A DNA stretch of 64,000 bases, taken from Mercurialis annua. Lineage: Eukaryota; Streptophyta; Magnoliopsida; Malpighiales; Euphorbiaceae. A program made the translations under genes and the position numbers. The notes beneath the pieces are model-generated. The model did no database searches. It was not told where the DNA came from and saw nothing but the letters and a program-made list of their open reading frames with translations. Position 1 is the first letter of the stretch, and each line of letters opens with the position of its first letter. This document shows, one piece after another, positions 1 to 11,411 of this stretch. The DNA is taken from contig NC_065576.1 in assembly GCF_937616625.2 (NCBI RefSeq), forward strand, positions 3,226,501 to 3,290,500, in the 5' to 3' direction.

Positions 1-422
1 TCCCCGGAGCTGTCAGTATGGTGCTTACCAGCCCGCCCGTGCTCGTCCCTGCAATTACGTCGAAATAATCTGCAATTCTCGCATTTGGTCCGTCCAATTC
101 CTATACCAAAAACCACGGGAAAAAACGAAGTTAGAGCGAAATTTGAAACTTAAGTGCAAAATTAGTAATTAATTTTGTCATTTTGTATATATTAAATTAA
201 AAATATACTAAATGGTCCAATAAAATATTATATTCAAGTCGAGCTCGAGATTTACAGTACTTAAATTCAACTCAATTACACTCTAAACTATAAATAAACC
301 TGAAGTTTGGATTCAAGAAACGCGAGAAGGACACCGGGAATTATGCCCCGAACCCCGCCTCCGTCGATGCTCAAAACTGTTACCATTTTGCCCTTACTAC
401 CATTATAATTACTGCTCGCCAT
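1..422 (-). CDS. patatin-like acyl hydrolase, 5' part only (window edge)
   Basis: Exon 1 is 300-422 (41 codons, ATG at 422-420) and the start of exon 2 is 1-100; the rest lies outside the window. Exon 1 carries the patatin oxyanion-hole motif DGGGVRG. Exon 2 carries GTSTGG with the nucleophilic serine. The 199-bp intron has GT-AG ends. The protein should be a lipid acyl hydrolase (phospholipase A2/galactolipase type) with a Ser-Asp dyad. It is nearly identical to the complete copy at 3281-6102 over both exons, the intron and the promoter, so the two are tandem duplicates. No break is seen in the visible part. Its N-terminus is four residues longer than that of the other copy. Family assignment is firm; whether this copy is functional cannot be judged without its 3' part. 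Confidence 0.85.
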
Positions 423-499
423 TTTTGCTTTCTAGAGAGTTTAACGCTGCAATTTTATTTCTGATGCTTCTAGTGGCTAAGCAGGTAAACTAATGAAAG

Positions 500-507
500 T
501 TTATATA
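500..507 (-). promoter_or_regulatory. TATA box of the truncated patatin-like gene
   Basis: TATATAAA on the minus strand, about 78 bp before the ATG. The duplicate gene has the same box at the same distance (6168-6175), which supports it. Confidence 0.55.
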
Positions 508-664
508 AAAATCTAAAGAAATATTCATCTAAGATGCATTTTTGGCCTATACCGGAGCATGGACCAGTTCTTTGTTGTCTTAGAGGTAACTTCTGTATTG
601 AAGATTTAATGCGGATAACGATGGTACAAGATATAGCCATTGTCATTCATCTCTACCACAAATT

Positions 665-1032
665 CCATTTTGCACATTTAAATGCATGAAAAAATACAGT
701 TAAACATAAAAAAAAAAAAAATCATTCAAAATATCTAATCTTTTTGACTTTAAAAGTTTAAATTTTTAAAATTGTTAATTTTACCTCATTTTCAATTGCC
801 ATTTCAATTGTAACTATTTGTTCAAATTAAAATAATAAAAAAAATCAAATACACTTTTTTTATTGCTTAATACTGTTCCAGGTTCCCTTATTAAGAATTT
901 CAAACATAAAAGGCAATATGTTTTTATATCAACTTAAACAAATGGCTACAGTTGAGACTGAAAAAAAAAATTGGCTAAATTTAACGAATTAAAAATTTAG
1001 ATTGTGAATAAAAAAATCAAAAAAATAACCAA
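665..1032. other. AT-rich intergenic DNA, no gene seen
   Basis: Low-complexity A/T runs upstream of the truncated patatin gene. No ORF, RNA gene or clear repeat unit was recognised. Confidence 0.6.
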
Positions 1033-1227
1033 TGGGAGTTGGTCCAAGTGGTAAGCGGCTTGGTATCGCTTAAGCAAGGTTTCGGGTTCGAGTCCTTGTG
1101 AATGCAGAAAATTTCCACTGGCAGACTCACCCACTACGCCAGGTGCGCGATGCGGGTCGGATCCGGATTAATCAGGGCGAAGCCTTGGAAACCGGATGGG
1201 CTTACCAAAAAGAAAATAAAAAAAATA
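1033..1227 (+). mobile_element. tRNA-derived SINE (Au-like)
   Basis: A Pol III-type head has box A at 1040-1051 (TGGTCCAAGTGG) and a perfect box B at 1085-1095 (GGTTCGAGTCC), with tRNA-like spacing. The body ends in a GGATTAATCAGGGCG-type segment and an A-rich tail, as in plant Au-like SINEs. Short AAAAAAATA stretches flank it and may be the target duplication, but the A-rich context makes that uncertain. It does not fold as an intact tRNA gene, since no acceptor stem pairs. Confidence 0.8.
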
Positions 1228-1433
1228 GAACATTTTTCATGATTGAATCAAAAAAATCACAAACTACCATGTTTTGTTATTTTAACACAAGTTATCAATT
1301 TTAATATTTTTTAAAACGAACAATAAAGTGGAACATTTTTCATGATTGAATCAAAAAAATCACAAACTACCATGTTTTGTTATTTTAACACAAGTTATCA
1401 ATTTTAATATTTTTTAAAACGAACAATAAAGTG
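1228..1433 (+). repeat. perfect 103-bp tandem duplication
   Basis: 1228-1330 and 1331-1433 appear identical. They start directly after the SINE tail. No coding content. Confidence 0.9.
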
Positions 1434-1457
1434 CCATTTCGATTATTAAAGCTCTAA

Positions 1458-1605
1458 GAAACACATCGTTATAGTGACAGAAAATTATTTTGGGAAAGAA
1501 TTGATAAATAGATGTAAGGTTAGGTAGACTTGAAACACATCGTTTTAGTGACAGAAAATTATTTTGGGAAAAATTGATAAATAGATATAAGGTTGGGTAG
1601 ACTTG
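1458..1605 (+). repeat. 74-bp tandem duplication
   Basis: 1458-1531 is repeated at 1532-1605 with a few substitutions and a one-base gap. It is a separate unit from the 103-bp duplication just upstream. Confidence 0.85.
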
Positions 1606-2040
1606 ACAATTTAAGATACGAGACGATTAAATGACACAAAATAATACAAAATTAAACAGATCTAAGTTTGATGTAAATACAAATTTAGAAGGTAAATTTT
1701 ATAAAATTCATAAGCACATCTATCATGTAGTCCTCTTTTTACTTCTTATAAACTTGTATTAGGCTCAATTGACTCAAGTTGCCATCATTTCCAAGTGAGC
1801 ACTACAAACATAAACTGGAAAACTTTTCATTAGAAGAATGCACATAATCAGAAATGCAAGTGCATAAAGTAATGCACTTCCTACTTCAAACTTGAGTAGA
1901 AAAGCATAATTAGCACCGAAAGTCCGCAGTCCAATTTCATTTGACTCAGCCTAGAAAAGCACTAAAGAAAGCATATCACTCGAAGATAGACACTGCTGAC
2001 TCGAAGATTGCAGATTCAGCGAGGGAGGCAACCAGACGGG
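1606..2040. other. intergenic, no gene seen
   Basis: Moderately AT-rich sequence without a recognisable gene or repeat. Confidence 0.5.
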
Positions 2041-2139
2041 GAGGGAGACTGTCGGGCCAGGGAGTTTGACTGCCGAATAGGCAAGCCAGATCGTCGGAGC
2101 CGAAGGAACAGTGGAGGGGCAGGGCGCCAGAAAGGGGGG

Positions 2140-2290
2140 GCGACTAGCCCAACGTAGGGATCGGCAGAGGGACGAACGAACGGCCAGGCTGAGGGATCAG
2201 CGTAGGGACCGGCAGACGGGAAGGCTGAGGGACAGACGTAGGGACTGGCGAAGGGATGAGCAGACGGACAGGCTGAGTGACCGACGGCGT
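2140..2290 (+). repeat. GC-rich imperfect short repeats
   Basis: Diverged units of about 35-50 bp built around CGTAGGGACCGGCAGACGG and GGCTGAGGGAC occur at least three times. Base composition is far more GC-rich than the surroundings. Confidence 0.65.
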
Positions 2291-2773
2291 AGAATAAGTA
2301 GAAACAAAAGATGAACTCTGCAAGGAAGCATCAGTAGAAGCAGAAAACAAACCATGTGCAGAGGCAGCGGTGACTGCAGCAGCGAAAGATGAACTCTGCA
2401 AAGAAGCATCAGTAGTAGCAGAAGATAAACCATGTGCAGAGGCAACGACAACTGCAGCAGCGGCGGAAGCAACAACAACATCAACAACAGTAGCGGCAAC
2501 GACTGATTGTCTTGAAGACGGAATAGTTTTAATGTCATGAATTTTTTCAATCAATTTCGTACTTCTACTTTCCAAATGATTATTCAATTGAGTTAACTTG
2601 GATATCATTCTATATGAAATGGCGAATGGAGGAATCATGCCTGTCACATATCCACAAAATACAAGTACATTCACACACACAACTAATATGGGATACTCCC
2701 AATTCAACACTCCCCCTTCAAATGGAGTTGCCCAAGTAATATTTAAACACAAGTTCATTGCACCCACAAACAA
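2144..2773 (-). CDS. uncertain low-complexity ORF, 209 aa
   Basis: A single open frame. The N-terminal part (about residues 1-60) holds one hydrophobic, possibly membrane-spanning segment around LVVCVNVLVFCGYV. The middle is Ala/Ser/Val-rich with a 26-residue unit repeated twice, and the C-terminal part is a Pro-rich repeat. I do not recognise the family. The same DNA is also open on the other strand, and the frame follows low-complexity repeats, so it may not be a gene. The stretch around 2690-2740 recalls non-coding parts of Ty1/copia elements. Treat as hypothetical. Confidence 0.2.
   Translation of the reverse strand: MFVGAMNLCLNITWATPFEGGVLNWEYPILVVCVNVLVFCGYVTGMIPPFAISYRMISKLTQLNNHLESRSTKLIEKIHDIKTIPSSRQSVVAATVVDVVVASAAAAVVVASAHGLSSATTDASLQSSSFAAAVTAASAHGLFSASTDASLQSSSFVSTYSTPSVTQPVRLLIPSPVPTSVPQPSRLPVPTLIPQPGRSFVPLPIPTLG
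2307..2462 (+). repeat. 78-bp (26-codon) tandem repeat, two copies
   Basis: Copies 2307-2384 and 2385-2462 differ by a few substitutions. The unit is a multiple of three and is open on both strands. The plus frame reads as acidic/alanine-rich repeats starting KDELCKEAS but has no Met start (stop just before 2303; stop near 2537). Confidence 0.8.
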
Positions 2774-3280
2774 TGTAAAATTTCCACTTCAACACTATAG
2801 TTACATTTACTTTCAAGAACTATAAACTAAATTATTAAGATAAAACACATTTGATTTATATGAATTCAATCAAATTTAAGCTCGCAAACAAATACTAGTC
2901 TATTATGTACGATACAATGGGTCTACAATTGATGATTAAAAAAATAGTTTCATAAGTGCAAAAGTAAAAACGTTACAACTTTTCATATTATTAGCCTTCC
3001 TCTTATTTGATGTAATATCGGAAAGGTTGGCCAAAGATACTTTTTAAAAAAAAAAAAAATCAAAAAGGGCACACAACATTTTTTAGTTTCTTTTTACCAA
3101 ATTTTAATTATTTTTGTGATTCTTTCACTGGTGAAGATTTGTATGCACTATTTAAAAACTTTGGAGGCTCAAATGGTGTGAAAATAACTAAAAAAGCTTG
3201 TGTGTTCTTTAAAAAAAAAAAACTTGAAGGAGTTTTTTTGTATCTTCTACCTAGTTTTTTATACGACAATTTCAGTTGAG
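2774..3280. other. intergenic and 3' flank of the patatin-like gene
   Basis: AT-rich DNA. The 3' UTR of the minus-strand patatin-like gene should lie at the right end. No other feature recognised. Confidence 0.5.
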
Positions 3281-6102
3281 TTATTGATGGTGTTGGCGGC
3301 GAAGTTTTTGTTCTTCTGATAACTTTCTTGCAAAATCAGTGAGAGCCGTTTCATTAGTGCCTCCTCCTGCAATGTTTTCATGCAAACCAGTCGTCAAATT
3401 GACTCTTGATTTAGGTTTTTTAAGTAGCTCGTTACCAATCTCTACAAGCTTTTCCAAATTCTCTATGCTTGAAATATCAACTGATGATGCATCACCGCTC
3501 AATGTGTCATCCTGTCCAATTAACCGTCAAAATTTCAAATTATTGCAAGCCATTGTTTAACACAATTTTTTCTGGAGTATTAACTTTTCAGTGTCATTAA
3601 ATATTCATGTTACTTCATTTTTGCTATACAAATTTAATTTATTTTAGTTTCGACATTGAACTTTAAATTACGAACAACCAAAAGTCTTTTAGTGATTTCA
3701 GATCAAATTGAGTTTATATGTGTCAACTGGATCTGCCATGTCGTAAAATTTTGATAATTATAAAACTTTAATACATATTATCGTGTAAGAGAAAATATGA
3801 TGTGGTACGACCAAATTGCAACGTAAATTCAATTTGGATTGAAATTTGTAACAAACTTTTCTTTATTGTTACTTTAGTATTAGTGCCTGAACTGAAATAG
3901 ATTAAAATTTTGAACGGAAATTAAGTAATTCAAAAATTTAAATTGTTCTTTAAGAACTAATAAAAAGAAGTTAAATTTCTATTTTTTTTCTCTGTTAAAG
4001 TTCTAAATCAAATGACATACCTGAATGCGAAGGTAATACGGTTCGGAATGAAGAGACTGAAAAACAGCGGAGACGTGAAAATCTACGACATCCGAGCTCG
4101 CGTTACTAAAAATATCAATGATCGGATTATTGCCATTGTTCAAAACCCAACCTATCAGACCCCAACTAGATGCTTTGGCCGCATCATATTTTGCCTCATG
4201 TTTTGGTGCTCCAGTTCCTAGAGATAGAACTAGCATATTCTTGCTCTCATTTGGTTTTACATCAACAAACTCTGGATTTTTCAGCAATGCTTCATTCATA
4301 ACGTGTGATATCGCCAGCATAGTCTGCAAATTCAATTCTATTTAATTTCTATAAAAAGTAATTAAATTGATTACGGAACACTCCTGGAAAAACTATATTG
4401 CTCGGAAACTTCTTCAGTTTTAAATTTTTTTAATTTCATTTCTAAAAATGCTTTTAAAAGTCTATATTTATATAACGTATACTTTATAGTTTTTCGTTTT
4501 CGTATTTCTTTTTCCGTGCTATATAGTGGGCAAAATGTATAAGATAAAATTCTCACAGGATTATTCGCTGCAACCCCGCCATCTACAAGATCAAAAGTGT
4601 GAGATTCTTTATCATTCTTGACCGTAAAGGAATGTGCTGGCAAATAGGTAGGAGCGGCAGAGGTGCTCACACAAATATCCGCTAGCCGAGCATTTTTCAG
4701 ACCATTTATTCTTGCCTTATAAAACAATGGAAGAGAAAATTCAAGAAGTGTAGCTCTCAATAGAAACTATACGTAATATGTCGCACAGAATTTTTTCGAA
4801 TCATTCATTTCGCCAAAATCATTTTCTCTTTTGGAAACACTTATGAAACTCTGTAATCATAGTGTAATATATATTTCTAAAACTATACAGTTTTATATTT
4901 TTTAGTATTTTTTGCTTCCGGTGCGACATAATATATATGTTTAGAGTTTAAAAAGCAGGATAGAGCAATTATAGATACCTCATCGGTTGAAAAGATAACA
5001 GGCTGAAGAAGTTTGATGTCAAAACTTGGTATAATTACATCAGTTAAGGTATCTTTAATGGTCAAATTCCCTAGCAACTCGTTTGTCAAGGTTCTCAGGT
5101 ATTTTCCATCATACTTAGGCCCTCCGAACAGATTAGTTACCGTATTAAACAAGTTGTTCCGGCTAATTAACACACAAAAATTGATCAAAGCAAGAGCACT
5201 TAATTAGCAAAGCAAAAATGAACCTCTTTGTGTATGACTATCGGTTCTAATCGCTTAAAAATATTAATATTTTATTTTATTTCAACAAAAATATTTTATT
5301 ATATTTAGTTAGACATATATCTATCTTAAAGATTGAACATTTTAATCTTTTTATTTATTTATGATTAAATCTAACCTTTTTTTTCAATCGTAATATATAT
5401 TTTTTAAAATTATATCATAATTGACGAAATTAAAAGATTTGATCGTAATTTTTTTTAATCAGTCTTTTAAAAAAGTTGAAAAAATTAGCTATATTGGAAC
5501 GTATTTATCAAAAAAATATTAAAATTAATTATCTTAAAAGAATTGATCAAAAATATATAAAAAATTGAACACTTTTTAGTTATCAAGTTTAAGGGTAATC
5601 AGTCACCTCTTGGGTGGGAAAATCTTGGGACAATGTTCAAGATAGAAGTTTGTGATGTCTTTTGCTTCATAAATTGGCCTTTTGTCCTTCCCCGGAGCTG
5701 TCAGTATGGTAGCTACCAGGCCACCGGTGCTCGTCCCTGCAATTACGTCGAAATAATCTGCAATTCTCGCATTTGGTCCGTCCAATTCCTATACCAAAAA
5801 CCATGGAGAAAAATGAAGAAGTTAGAGCAAAAATTGAAACTAAGTGCAAAATTAGTGATTAATTTTGTCATTTTATATATTACTAAATCAAAATATATTC
5901 TAAATGGTCCAATAAAATATTAAATTCAAGTCGAATTCGAAATTTACAGTACTTCGATTCAACTTAATCACACTCTAAACTGTATACAAACCTGAAGTTT
6001 AGATTCAAGAAAAACGAGAAGGACACCGGGAATTATGCCTCTAACACCGCCTCCATCGATACTCAACACTGTTACCATTTTGCCCTTATTAGTGCTCGCC
6101 AT
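3281..6102 (-). CDS. patatin-like acyl hydrolase, complete, 389 aa
   Basis: Six exons: 5992-6102, 5607-5788, 4979-5162, 4557-4715, 4021-4323, 3281-3511. All introns are GT-AG with matching phases, giving 389 residues, a normal length for plant patatin-like proteins. Visible catalytic features are the oxyanion loop DGGGVRG (residues 16-22), nucleophile Ser57 in GTSTGG, and the dyad Asp204 in the DGGVAANNP block, preceded by the conserved [12 protein letters not shown] segment. No signal peptide is seen, which fits a cytosolic or membrane-associated enzyme. From the family it should release fatty acids from membrane phospholipids or galactolipids, with roles in defence or lipid turnover; the true substrate is not shown here. 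It is a tandem duplicate of the gene at 1-422. No disabling change seen. Confidence 0.93.
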
Positions 6103-6341
6103 TTTTGCTTTTTAGATAGTTTAATTGGCAGTGCAATTTATTTCTGAAGATAAACTAATAATGAAGGTTTATATATAAAAAATATCTATTGGATAAATCA
6201 CTATTTTATGATAGATGTCCTTTTGGCCTATGCCGGAGTATGGACCGGCATTGTGGACTCCCATTTTGAAGATTCAAATTAATCGGACAGTGATGGATAC
6301 CAAGACGCCAATGTTCTTCATCTCCACCACAGATTCCATAA
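5689..6341 (-). repeat. tandem segmental duplication, copy B
   Basis: Partner of 1-664. Small indels in intron 1 and in the codons after the start separate the copies. Confidence 0.8.
6168..6175 (-). promoter_or_regulatory. TATA box of the complete patatin-like gene
   Basis: TATATAAA on the minus strand, 66-73 bp before the ATG. It is conserved in the duplicate copy at 500-507. Confidence 0.6.
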
Positions 6342-6705
6342 AGAAAAAAATATCTATGAGACTGCTCCATTATTCAACTCTGTAAAAGTTAAAGGAAGCT
6401 GTTTAATTAGTACTTGTGAAAAATGTGTTTTTTGTTTTAACTTTTCTTTTCTTAATTTTTCTATTTTTTTTTCTAAACGAAAAATTACTAGAAAATAAAA
6501 AATTTGGTTGCTTTATTTAACTATTGTTTTGTTTTTGTTATCTATTTAAAAAAAAAATTATTACGTTTGAAAAATGCTCATATTTCATTACATATTTCAA
6601 TAGTTAATTGATATATGAATATATCAATAACATGAATAAATAAATCAATAAAATTTTAAAAAATAGAATTATAGGAGTAATTAACTAAAAATTATATGAG
6701 TAAAC
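6342..6705. other. AT-rich distal upstream region, nothing recognised
   Basis: Long A/T runs beyond the end of the duplicated promoter. No ORF or repeat boundary seen. Confidence 0.5.
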
Positions 6706-6980
6706 AGTCAATTTTACCATTGAACTTATGATCCAGGGTCAAACAACTCACTTTCAGCCATTTTAATCGATTAAGGATAAATAGGTCATTTAAGTATGAA
6801 ACTGTACAATATGAAAAAGTTGGGGGACCATGATGATTCGATATTATTCTTAACTGATTCAAAAATAGACAGAATTGTCTTTTATTTATCTGAGAATAGA
6901 AATTACTCTTAATTGATTAAAATTGCTGAAAGCGAATTCTTTGATCTTACAAATTCGATAACCGAATTGATCTTTTGTTA
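6706..6980. mobile_element. foldback (MITE-like) element, degenerate
   Basis: The left arm, with CACTTTCAGCCATTTTAATC near 6750-6775, pairs with the right arm near 6910-6945. Ends are diverged and no target duplication was found, so the superfamily is unknown. Confidence 0.4.
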
Positions 6981-7039
6981 AAACAAACAAATACAAGCAT
7001 GATTTACTAATTCAAATTTTTGTAGAATTATGTGTATAA

Positions 7040-7340
7040 CGCACATGAACATAATATTATTTAGTATACATGGTATTAGTATCAATTTATGTGTTTCGCA
7101 CGTGACTCGTAGTGTGACTCATCAATATATTTAATTAATGTTTTATTTATTTATTAAAATAAATATAATATAAATTGATCATAAAAAAATAATTAATTGG
7201 AATTTGGGTAAAAAATAATAATTTCAATTTAAATAAAACAATTGATACTATTTTGTTATTATTATCAATTAACAATAATTTAGTTATTTAGTTATTTGTT
7301 TATGTAGTTGTAATGTACATTATCTTCGGTAAAATAGACG
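7040..7340. repeat. dispersed repeat related to CRK intron 10 insert
   Basis: The stretch at about 7080-7130 (GTGTTTCGCACGTGACTCG and following) resembles 45329-45390. Both continue into AT-rich DNA. Likely two diverged copies of one element, class unknown. Confidence 0.35.
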
Positions 7341-7499
7341 TTTAATTTATATTAAAATTAATTAAGCCATGGTTATTTGTATCATGATTCTTTACCAATA
7401 ATAACATTACTATATTTTTTACATTTATGTATTACGGTGAACAATCAAACCAAAATCAAAAGTTAATATTATACGATATTTTTATTAACATAACCCGTA

Positions 7500-7558
<59 letters not shown>
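7500..7558. repeat. (CA)n(TA)n microsatellite
   Basis: About five CA units followed by about 24 TA units. Confidence 0.95.
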
Positions 7559-7564
<6 letters not shown>

Positions 7565-7790
7565 AGGTTAGTGGAAATATATCTTGATTAAGGCAAACAT
7601 ATATTTGTTCAAGAAATAAATATGAGGTTAATATGTTTGTTTTTAGAGTTATATTTGCTCTTTTTAAAAGTATGATTTTCTTTTATACTTTTTACTTTAA
7701 ACTCTAACCGAGTTAACTCTCAGTTAGCACAAGGGTTTATCTGTACTAAAAAATTGAAGATTGGTGTTAATATGTCTTGTTTTTAGGGTT

Positions 7791-8069
7791 ATATAAAATC
7801 ACCACCTTTACACGATTTTTCAAAAATAATTCGACTTAAAACGTGTTAATTCAGGGCACCACCTTTCATTTCTTTTCAAAAAGAGCATAGACATATTTTT
7901 AGGTAAATTTTTGCTGACTTGGACACCTAATGGGTCTGCACGTCAGAAAAATGCCACTAAAAATTGTCGATTTTGTTTTTGAAAAGAAACGAAAGGTGAT
8001 GTCCTGAATTCACACGTTTTAAAAGTCGAGTTATTTTTGAAAATTCGTGTAAAGGTGATGATTTTATAT
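7791..8069. mobile_element. 279-bp foldback MITE
   Basis: Inverted arms of about 90 bp: 7791-7880 starts ATATAAAATCACCACCTTTA, and 7975-8069 is its diverged reverse complement, ending in GATTTTATAT. The short centre has no coding content. No clear target duplication, so the superfamily is open. Confidence 0.7.
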
Positions 8070-9500
8070 GTAATTAACTCCTTTTTTTTACTACATGATA
8101 ATATTTATACGAAACTAAAAATTGTGAATTTTATTTTGTACCTTTGCCTAATAAAAAAAAGATTAATTAATTTAGTATTCTAAATCAATTAAAGGTAATT
8201 AAATTTATTAATTATATTAAATGTTAAATAATTTTTTATCTAAAATTAAATTCTCGTTCAATTAAACTCTTTTCTAGTTATTTTTTTATTTACAAAATAT
8301 TTAAATGATTCCAATAAGTTTTTAACTTATTTAGTACTTTAAAATCAATTAAAATAATTAAATTTTAGTATTAAAGTAAATAATAATTAAAAGGAGAAAT
8401 CATTTATGAAAAACATATTTAGTTTATTAATAAATTATTATGTTTATGTATTTATGATGGTTGCATAGAGGGCTTTGTATTGATAAACATGTGAACTTGC
8501 TAAGTGTTTGGTGGTTTACTCCTATCGTTTAATATTTGATTGATGGTTGGAAGTTATTGTTTTGATGATAAGAATTGATGGTTTATTCCATATGTTGGTA
8601 GTTTTGTGATATGAAATGAGTGATTTAAGAAAAATAAAATGTTAGGTACGAACATAAGGAATGAACGCAAAACATTAAAACCATACATTTTAATTTTAGC
8701 AATATGATTATATTTTTATGACATGTTAATATATAAATTTGACATTTATTAATATCAATATGTACTAATTTCATAAGTTTTGTAGTACAAGTAGTATACA
8801 ATGTGGACTACAATTTACCGCCTCTAGATTACCGGATATCGCCTTCTTTTTTAGCTACTATCCTTTTATTTTTTTTCCTAATTTTAAAATTCACATTCAA
8901 ATTTTCTCAACTCACATTCAAATACGAAGAACGGATAACAAAAATTTAGGATAAAAATGTCGGAATCTAACCAAGGACGAAGACGAGATAGCACTGCTAA
9001 TTTTTCGTTTAATTTTTATATATTTTTTTCAAAAAATCCCATGGGGACGCACCCTGATTGCGTCCCACCATATGGTCGGACGCAATCTAGATATGTCCCA
9101 CCTGAAAAAAAATCATTTAAATTTTTTTTACCTCGCCCGATTTCCAGGAATCTTGATACTCGTTTCTCGACGAATTGGAATCGTAATCACCCATTACAAT
9201 TTCGGGATTGGAATGAGGTTAAGAGGAAAAATATATATTATATTTTTATTAGAAGGGTAAGGAGGTAATTCGGGGGGCGGTATCTAATAAATAGAGACGA
9301 GATATAATAAAACCCTATACAATTCTATAAAATATATTAGTATTTTAGTTGTAGTATGTTCTAGATTAATTAATTAATTAAATTTCAAATAGATTATTAA
9401 TTTTATAGTTTTATCAAGCAATTAAAATAGCACTAAGAGTATTACATTAATAACAATGACTTATAATTCAAATGGTATTTTTAATTGTCGTGATAACATA
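8070..9500. other. AT-rich intergenic DNA, no gene seen
   Basis: An open frame at 8957-9268 has no recognisable domain. A short GC-richer patch near 9040-9110 contains repeated GGACGCA/TGCGTCC words. Nothing else is supported. Confidence 0.5.
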
Positions 9501-9529
9501 AAATAACACATTGCAGGTAGAAGCAACCA

Positions 9530-9892
9530 CGCCGACATATAATATCACTAAGTTAAACAATAAGGCATACTCTAAAATATACCGAGATAAAGCATATAGC
9601 TAGTATACCGCTAGGTACCTGTCATACGACCCGAGATACCAAATATTGACTGGCACCTCTTTAGTAAGGTGACCGAGGTAAAGCATATAGCTAGTATCTT
9701 GGTACACATTGTGTCCCAAGAGCACGCATGCCTAACAAATTTTAGAACCATAGAAAAACTTTTGACACACGAGAAGGTCTCCCGCGTTGCACGCATCTGA
9801 CACAGTACCTGAGGCATAACAAAATCTGCTACCTCAACTAATAAAAAGTGGGGACCAGAGAAAGAAAAGATGAGTAGATTTATACGAATCGG

Positions 9893-9966
<74 letters not shown>

Positions 9967-10700
9967 ACCTTATGTAGTACAAACCTTATAGGTACTTCTT
10001 TTGTTCACATTATTAATTTTATACTCTTTCTTTCTCTTCTCTTTTTTTCCTTCAATAAAATGACTTGGGCGTCGGAGCGGGGTGAACCCCACCGACGTTC
10101 TATCTGACCTTTGTTTCTTCTCTATTGCTAGGTAACTCGGAGCTCTGGTGTTTCAATGATTTATCACTTGGCATCGTCTGTGGAAAACGTTTTATTTCCA
10201 GTTTTTTGGTTTGTGTTACGGTTACTTGTCCATTGGAGAGCTTGGTGGATAACTAGATGGAATGAGAAGACCCATTTATTTAGAGAGTCGATCCGTCGGG
10301 TTCTTCCGGTGGGAATGACACCAGATACAATAGATGATAGGCCACTTGAGGCCAGGTTACCTGGAGGGACTACATTTGTACCATTAATGAGTACCCAGGT
10401 AGTAATCCTTTTTTCATTCCTCTGTATGGATTATTCGGATATCCAAGAACAAACCCGTTTATTTTGGAAACGAACCCATCCACGTTGCAAACATTCATTT
10501 CCCATATTCCCTGGAGTTTCTTGCAAAACACGCTTTCATCCGCACATATCCAACTAAGGCAACCACCACCACTGCAACGGCCGGAGTGAGTCACTCGGTG
10601 GCAGTTCACCCATCCATTTTGCAAATACAGGAGTCATGGAGTATTTTTCAAGGCAGATGCACATTGCAACAAATCCACCAGACTTTATTAACCCAGGTAA
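9530..10700 (+). mobile_element. Ty3/gypsy-type 5' end remnant (LTR, PBS, gag scrap)
   Basis: The stretch near 10065-10105 (TGACTTGGGCGTCGGAGC and following) is typical of the U5 part of many plant gypsy LTRs. It is followed at 10169-10188 by a diverged form of the common TTGGCGCCGTCTGTGG leader/PBS. Downstream, 10310-10390 can be read as a gag-like piece (TPDTIDDRPLEARLPGG) and 10633-10700 as another. The LTR start was not located and no partner LTR was found, so the element is truncated and broken. Confidence 0.6.
9895..9962. repeat. (TA)34 microsatellite inside the gypsy LTR
   Basis: Uninterrupted TA dinucleotides. The minus-strand frame across it is an artefact. Confidence 0.95.
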
Positions 10701-11411
10701 TATTTTATTGGAATACAAAAAATTTAATGTATAGTCATAAATATATTTTTTTAATTCAAAAAAAACTCTAATTAAATTAATATTAATTATATATAAAATA
10801 CATTGGTATAGTTATAATAATAAATAAATGTCATTAACGTTATTTAATTTTAAAAATTAAGAAATTGACGTATTATAATTATTTTTAACAAATATTCTAC
10901 CTAATTTTATATTGATTATAAATAAATTACATTGATAAATTATAACAAATTTAATTAATATGTAAATTGACGAATCACGTCACTAGTCATGTCCGTAACA
11001 TATAATACGAAACTAGTTATTTAAACTCTAGTACATATAACACCAACATGACATACTTATGGATAACGTGTCGAGTTGATGCTGCACATTTTAAATTTTG
11101 TCATAAACAAGTTAGAAGGTGTAGCAAGTCGATCCGAACATTGCACATTTTAAGCCATCTTATAGACAAATTGACACGTTTATAAGATGAACATTTTTAA
11201 CTTCAACTCTAACCTATTATTTGTTAGTGTTAGATAAATTATATTGACGTGTTATGATCCATTTTGATACACTACAAAAAATACGACATGTTCCAAATAA
11301 TAGGAAAGGCCATTTTACATTTGTGTCAAAGTTACACAATGTTTGCTCTTATTTTTGAGAAACCTAGACATGGTTACAAATTGGTGCTTTGCTACTTCAA
11401 ATTTACTTAGT
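10701..11411. other. AT-rich intergenic DNA, no gene seen
   Basis: This is the 3' flank of the WEB-like ORF on the minus strand. No repeat boundary recognised. Confidence 0.5.

Larger units (their letters stand above)
1..664 (-). repeat. tandem segmental duplication, copy A
   Basis: This stretch matches 5689-6341 across coding exons, intron 1, 5' UTR and proximal promoter, including a stretch around 540-580 that recurs near 6225-6260. The repeat unit is about 5.7 kb and both copies face the same way. Homology fades beyond position 664. Confidence 0.8.

Noticed and set aside
1033..1110. A real tRNA gene (box A and box B present)
   Set aside because: No acceptor stem pairing, and the body and A-rich tail continue as in SINEs.
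8957..9268. 103-aa plus-strand frame
   Set aside because: No domain, no splice or promoter context, overlapping frames of equal quality.
9611..9982. Minus-strand 123-aa frame with a Tyr-Ile repeat
   Set aside because: It is translated from the (TA)34 microsatellite and LTR sequence.
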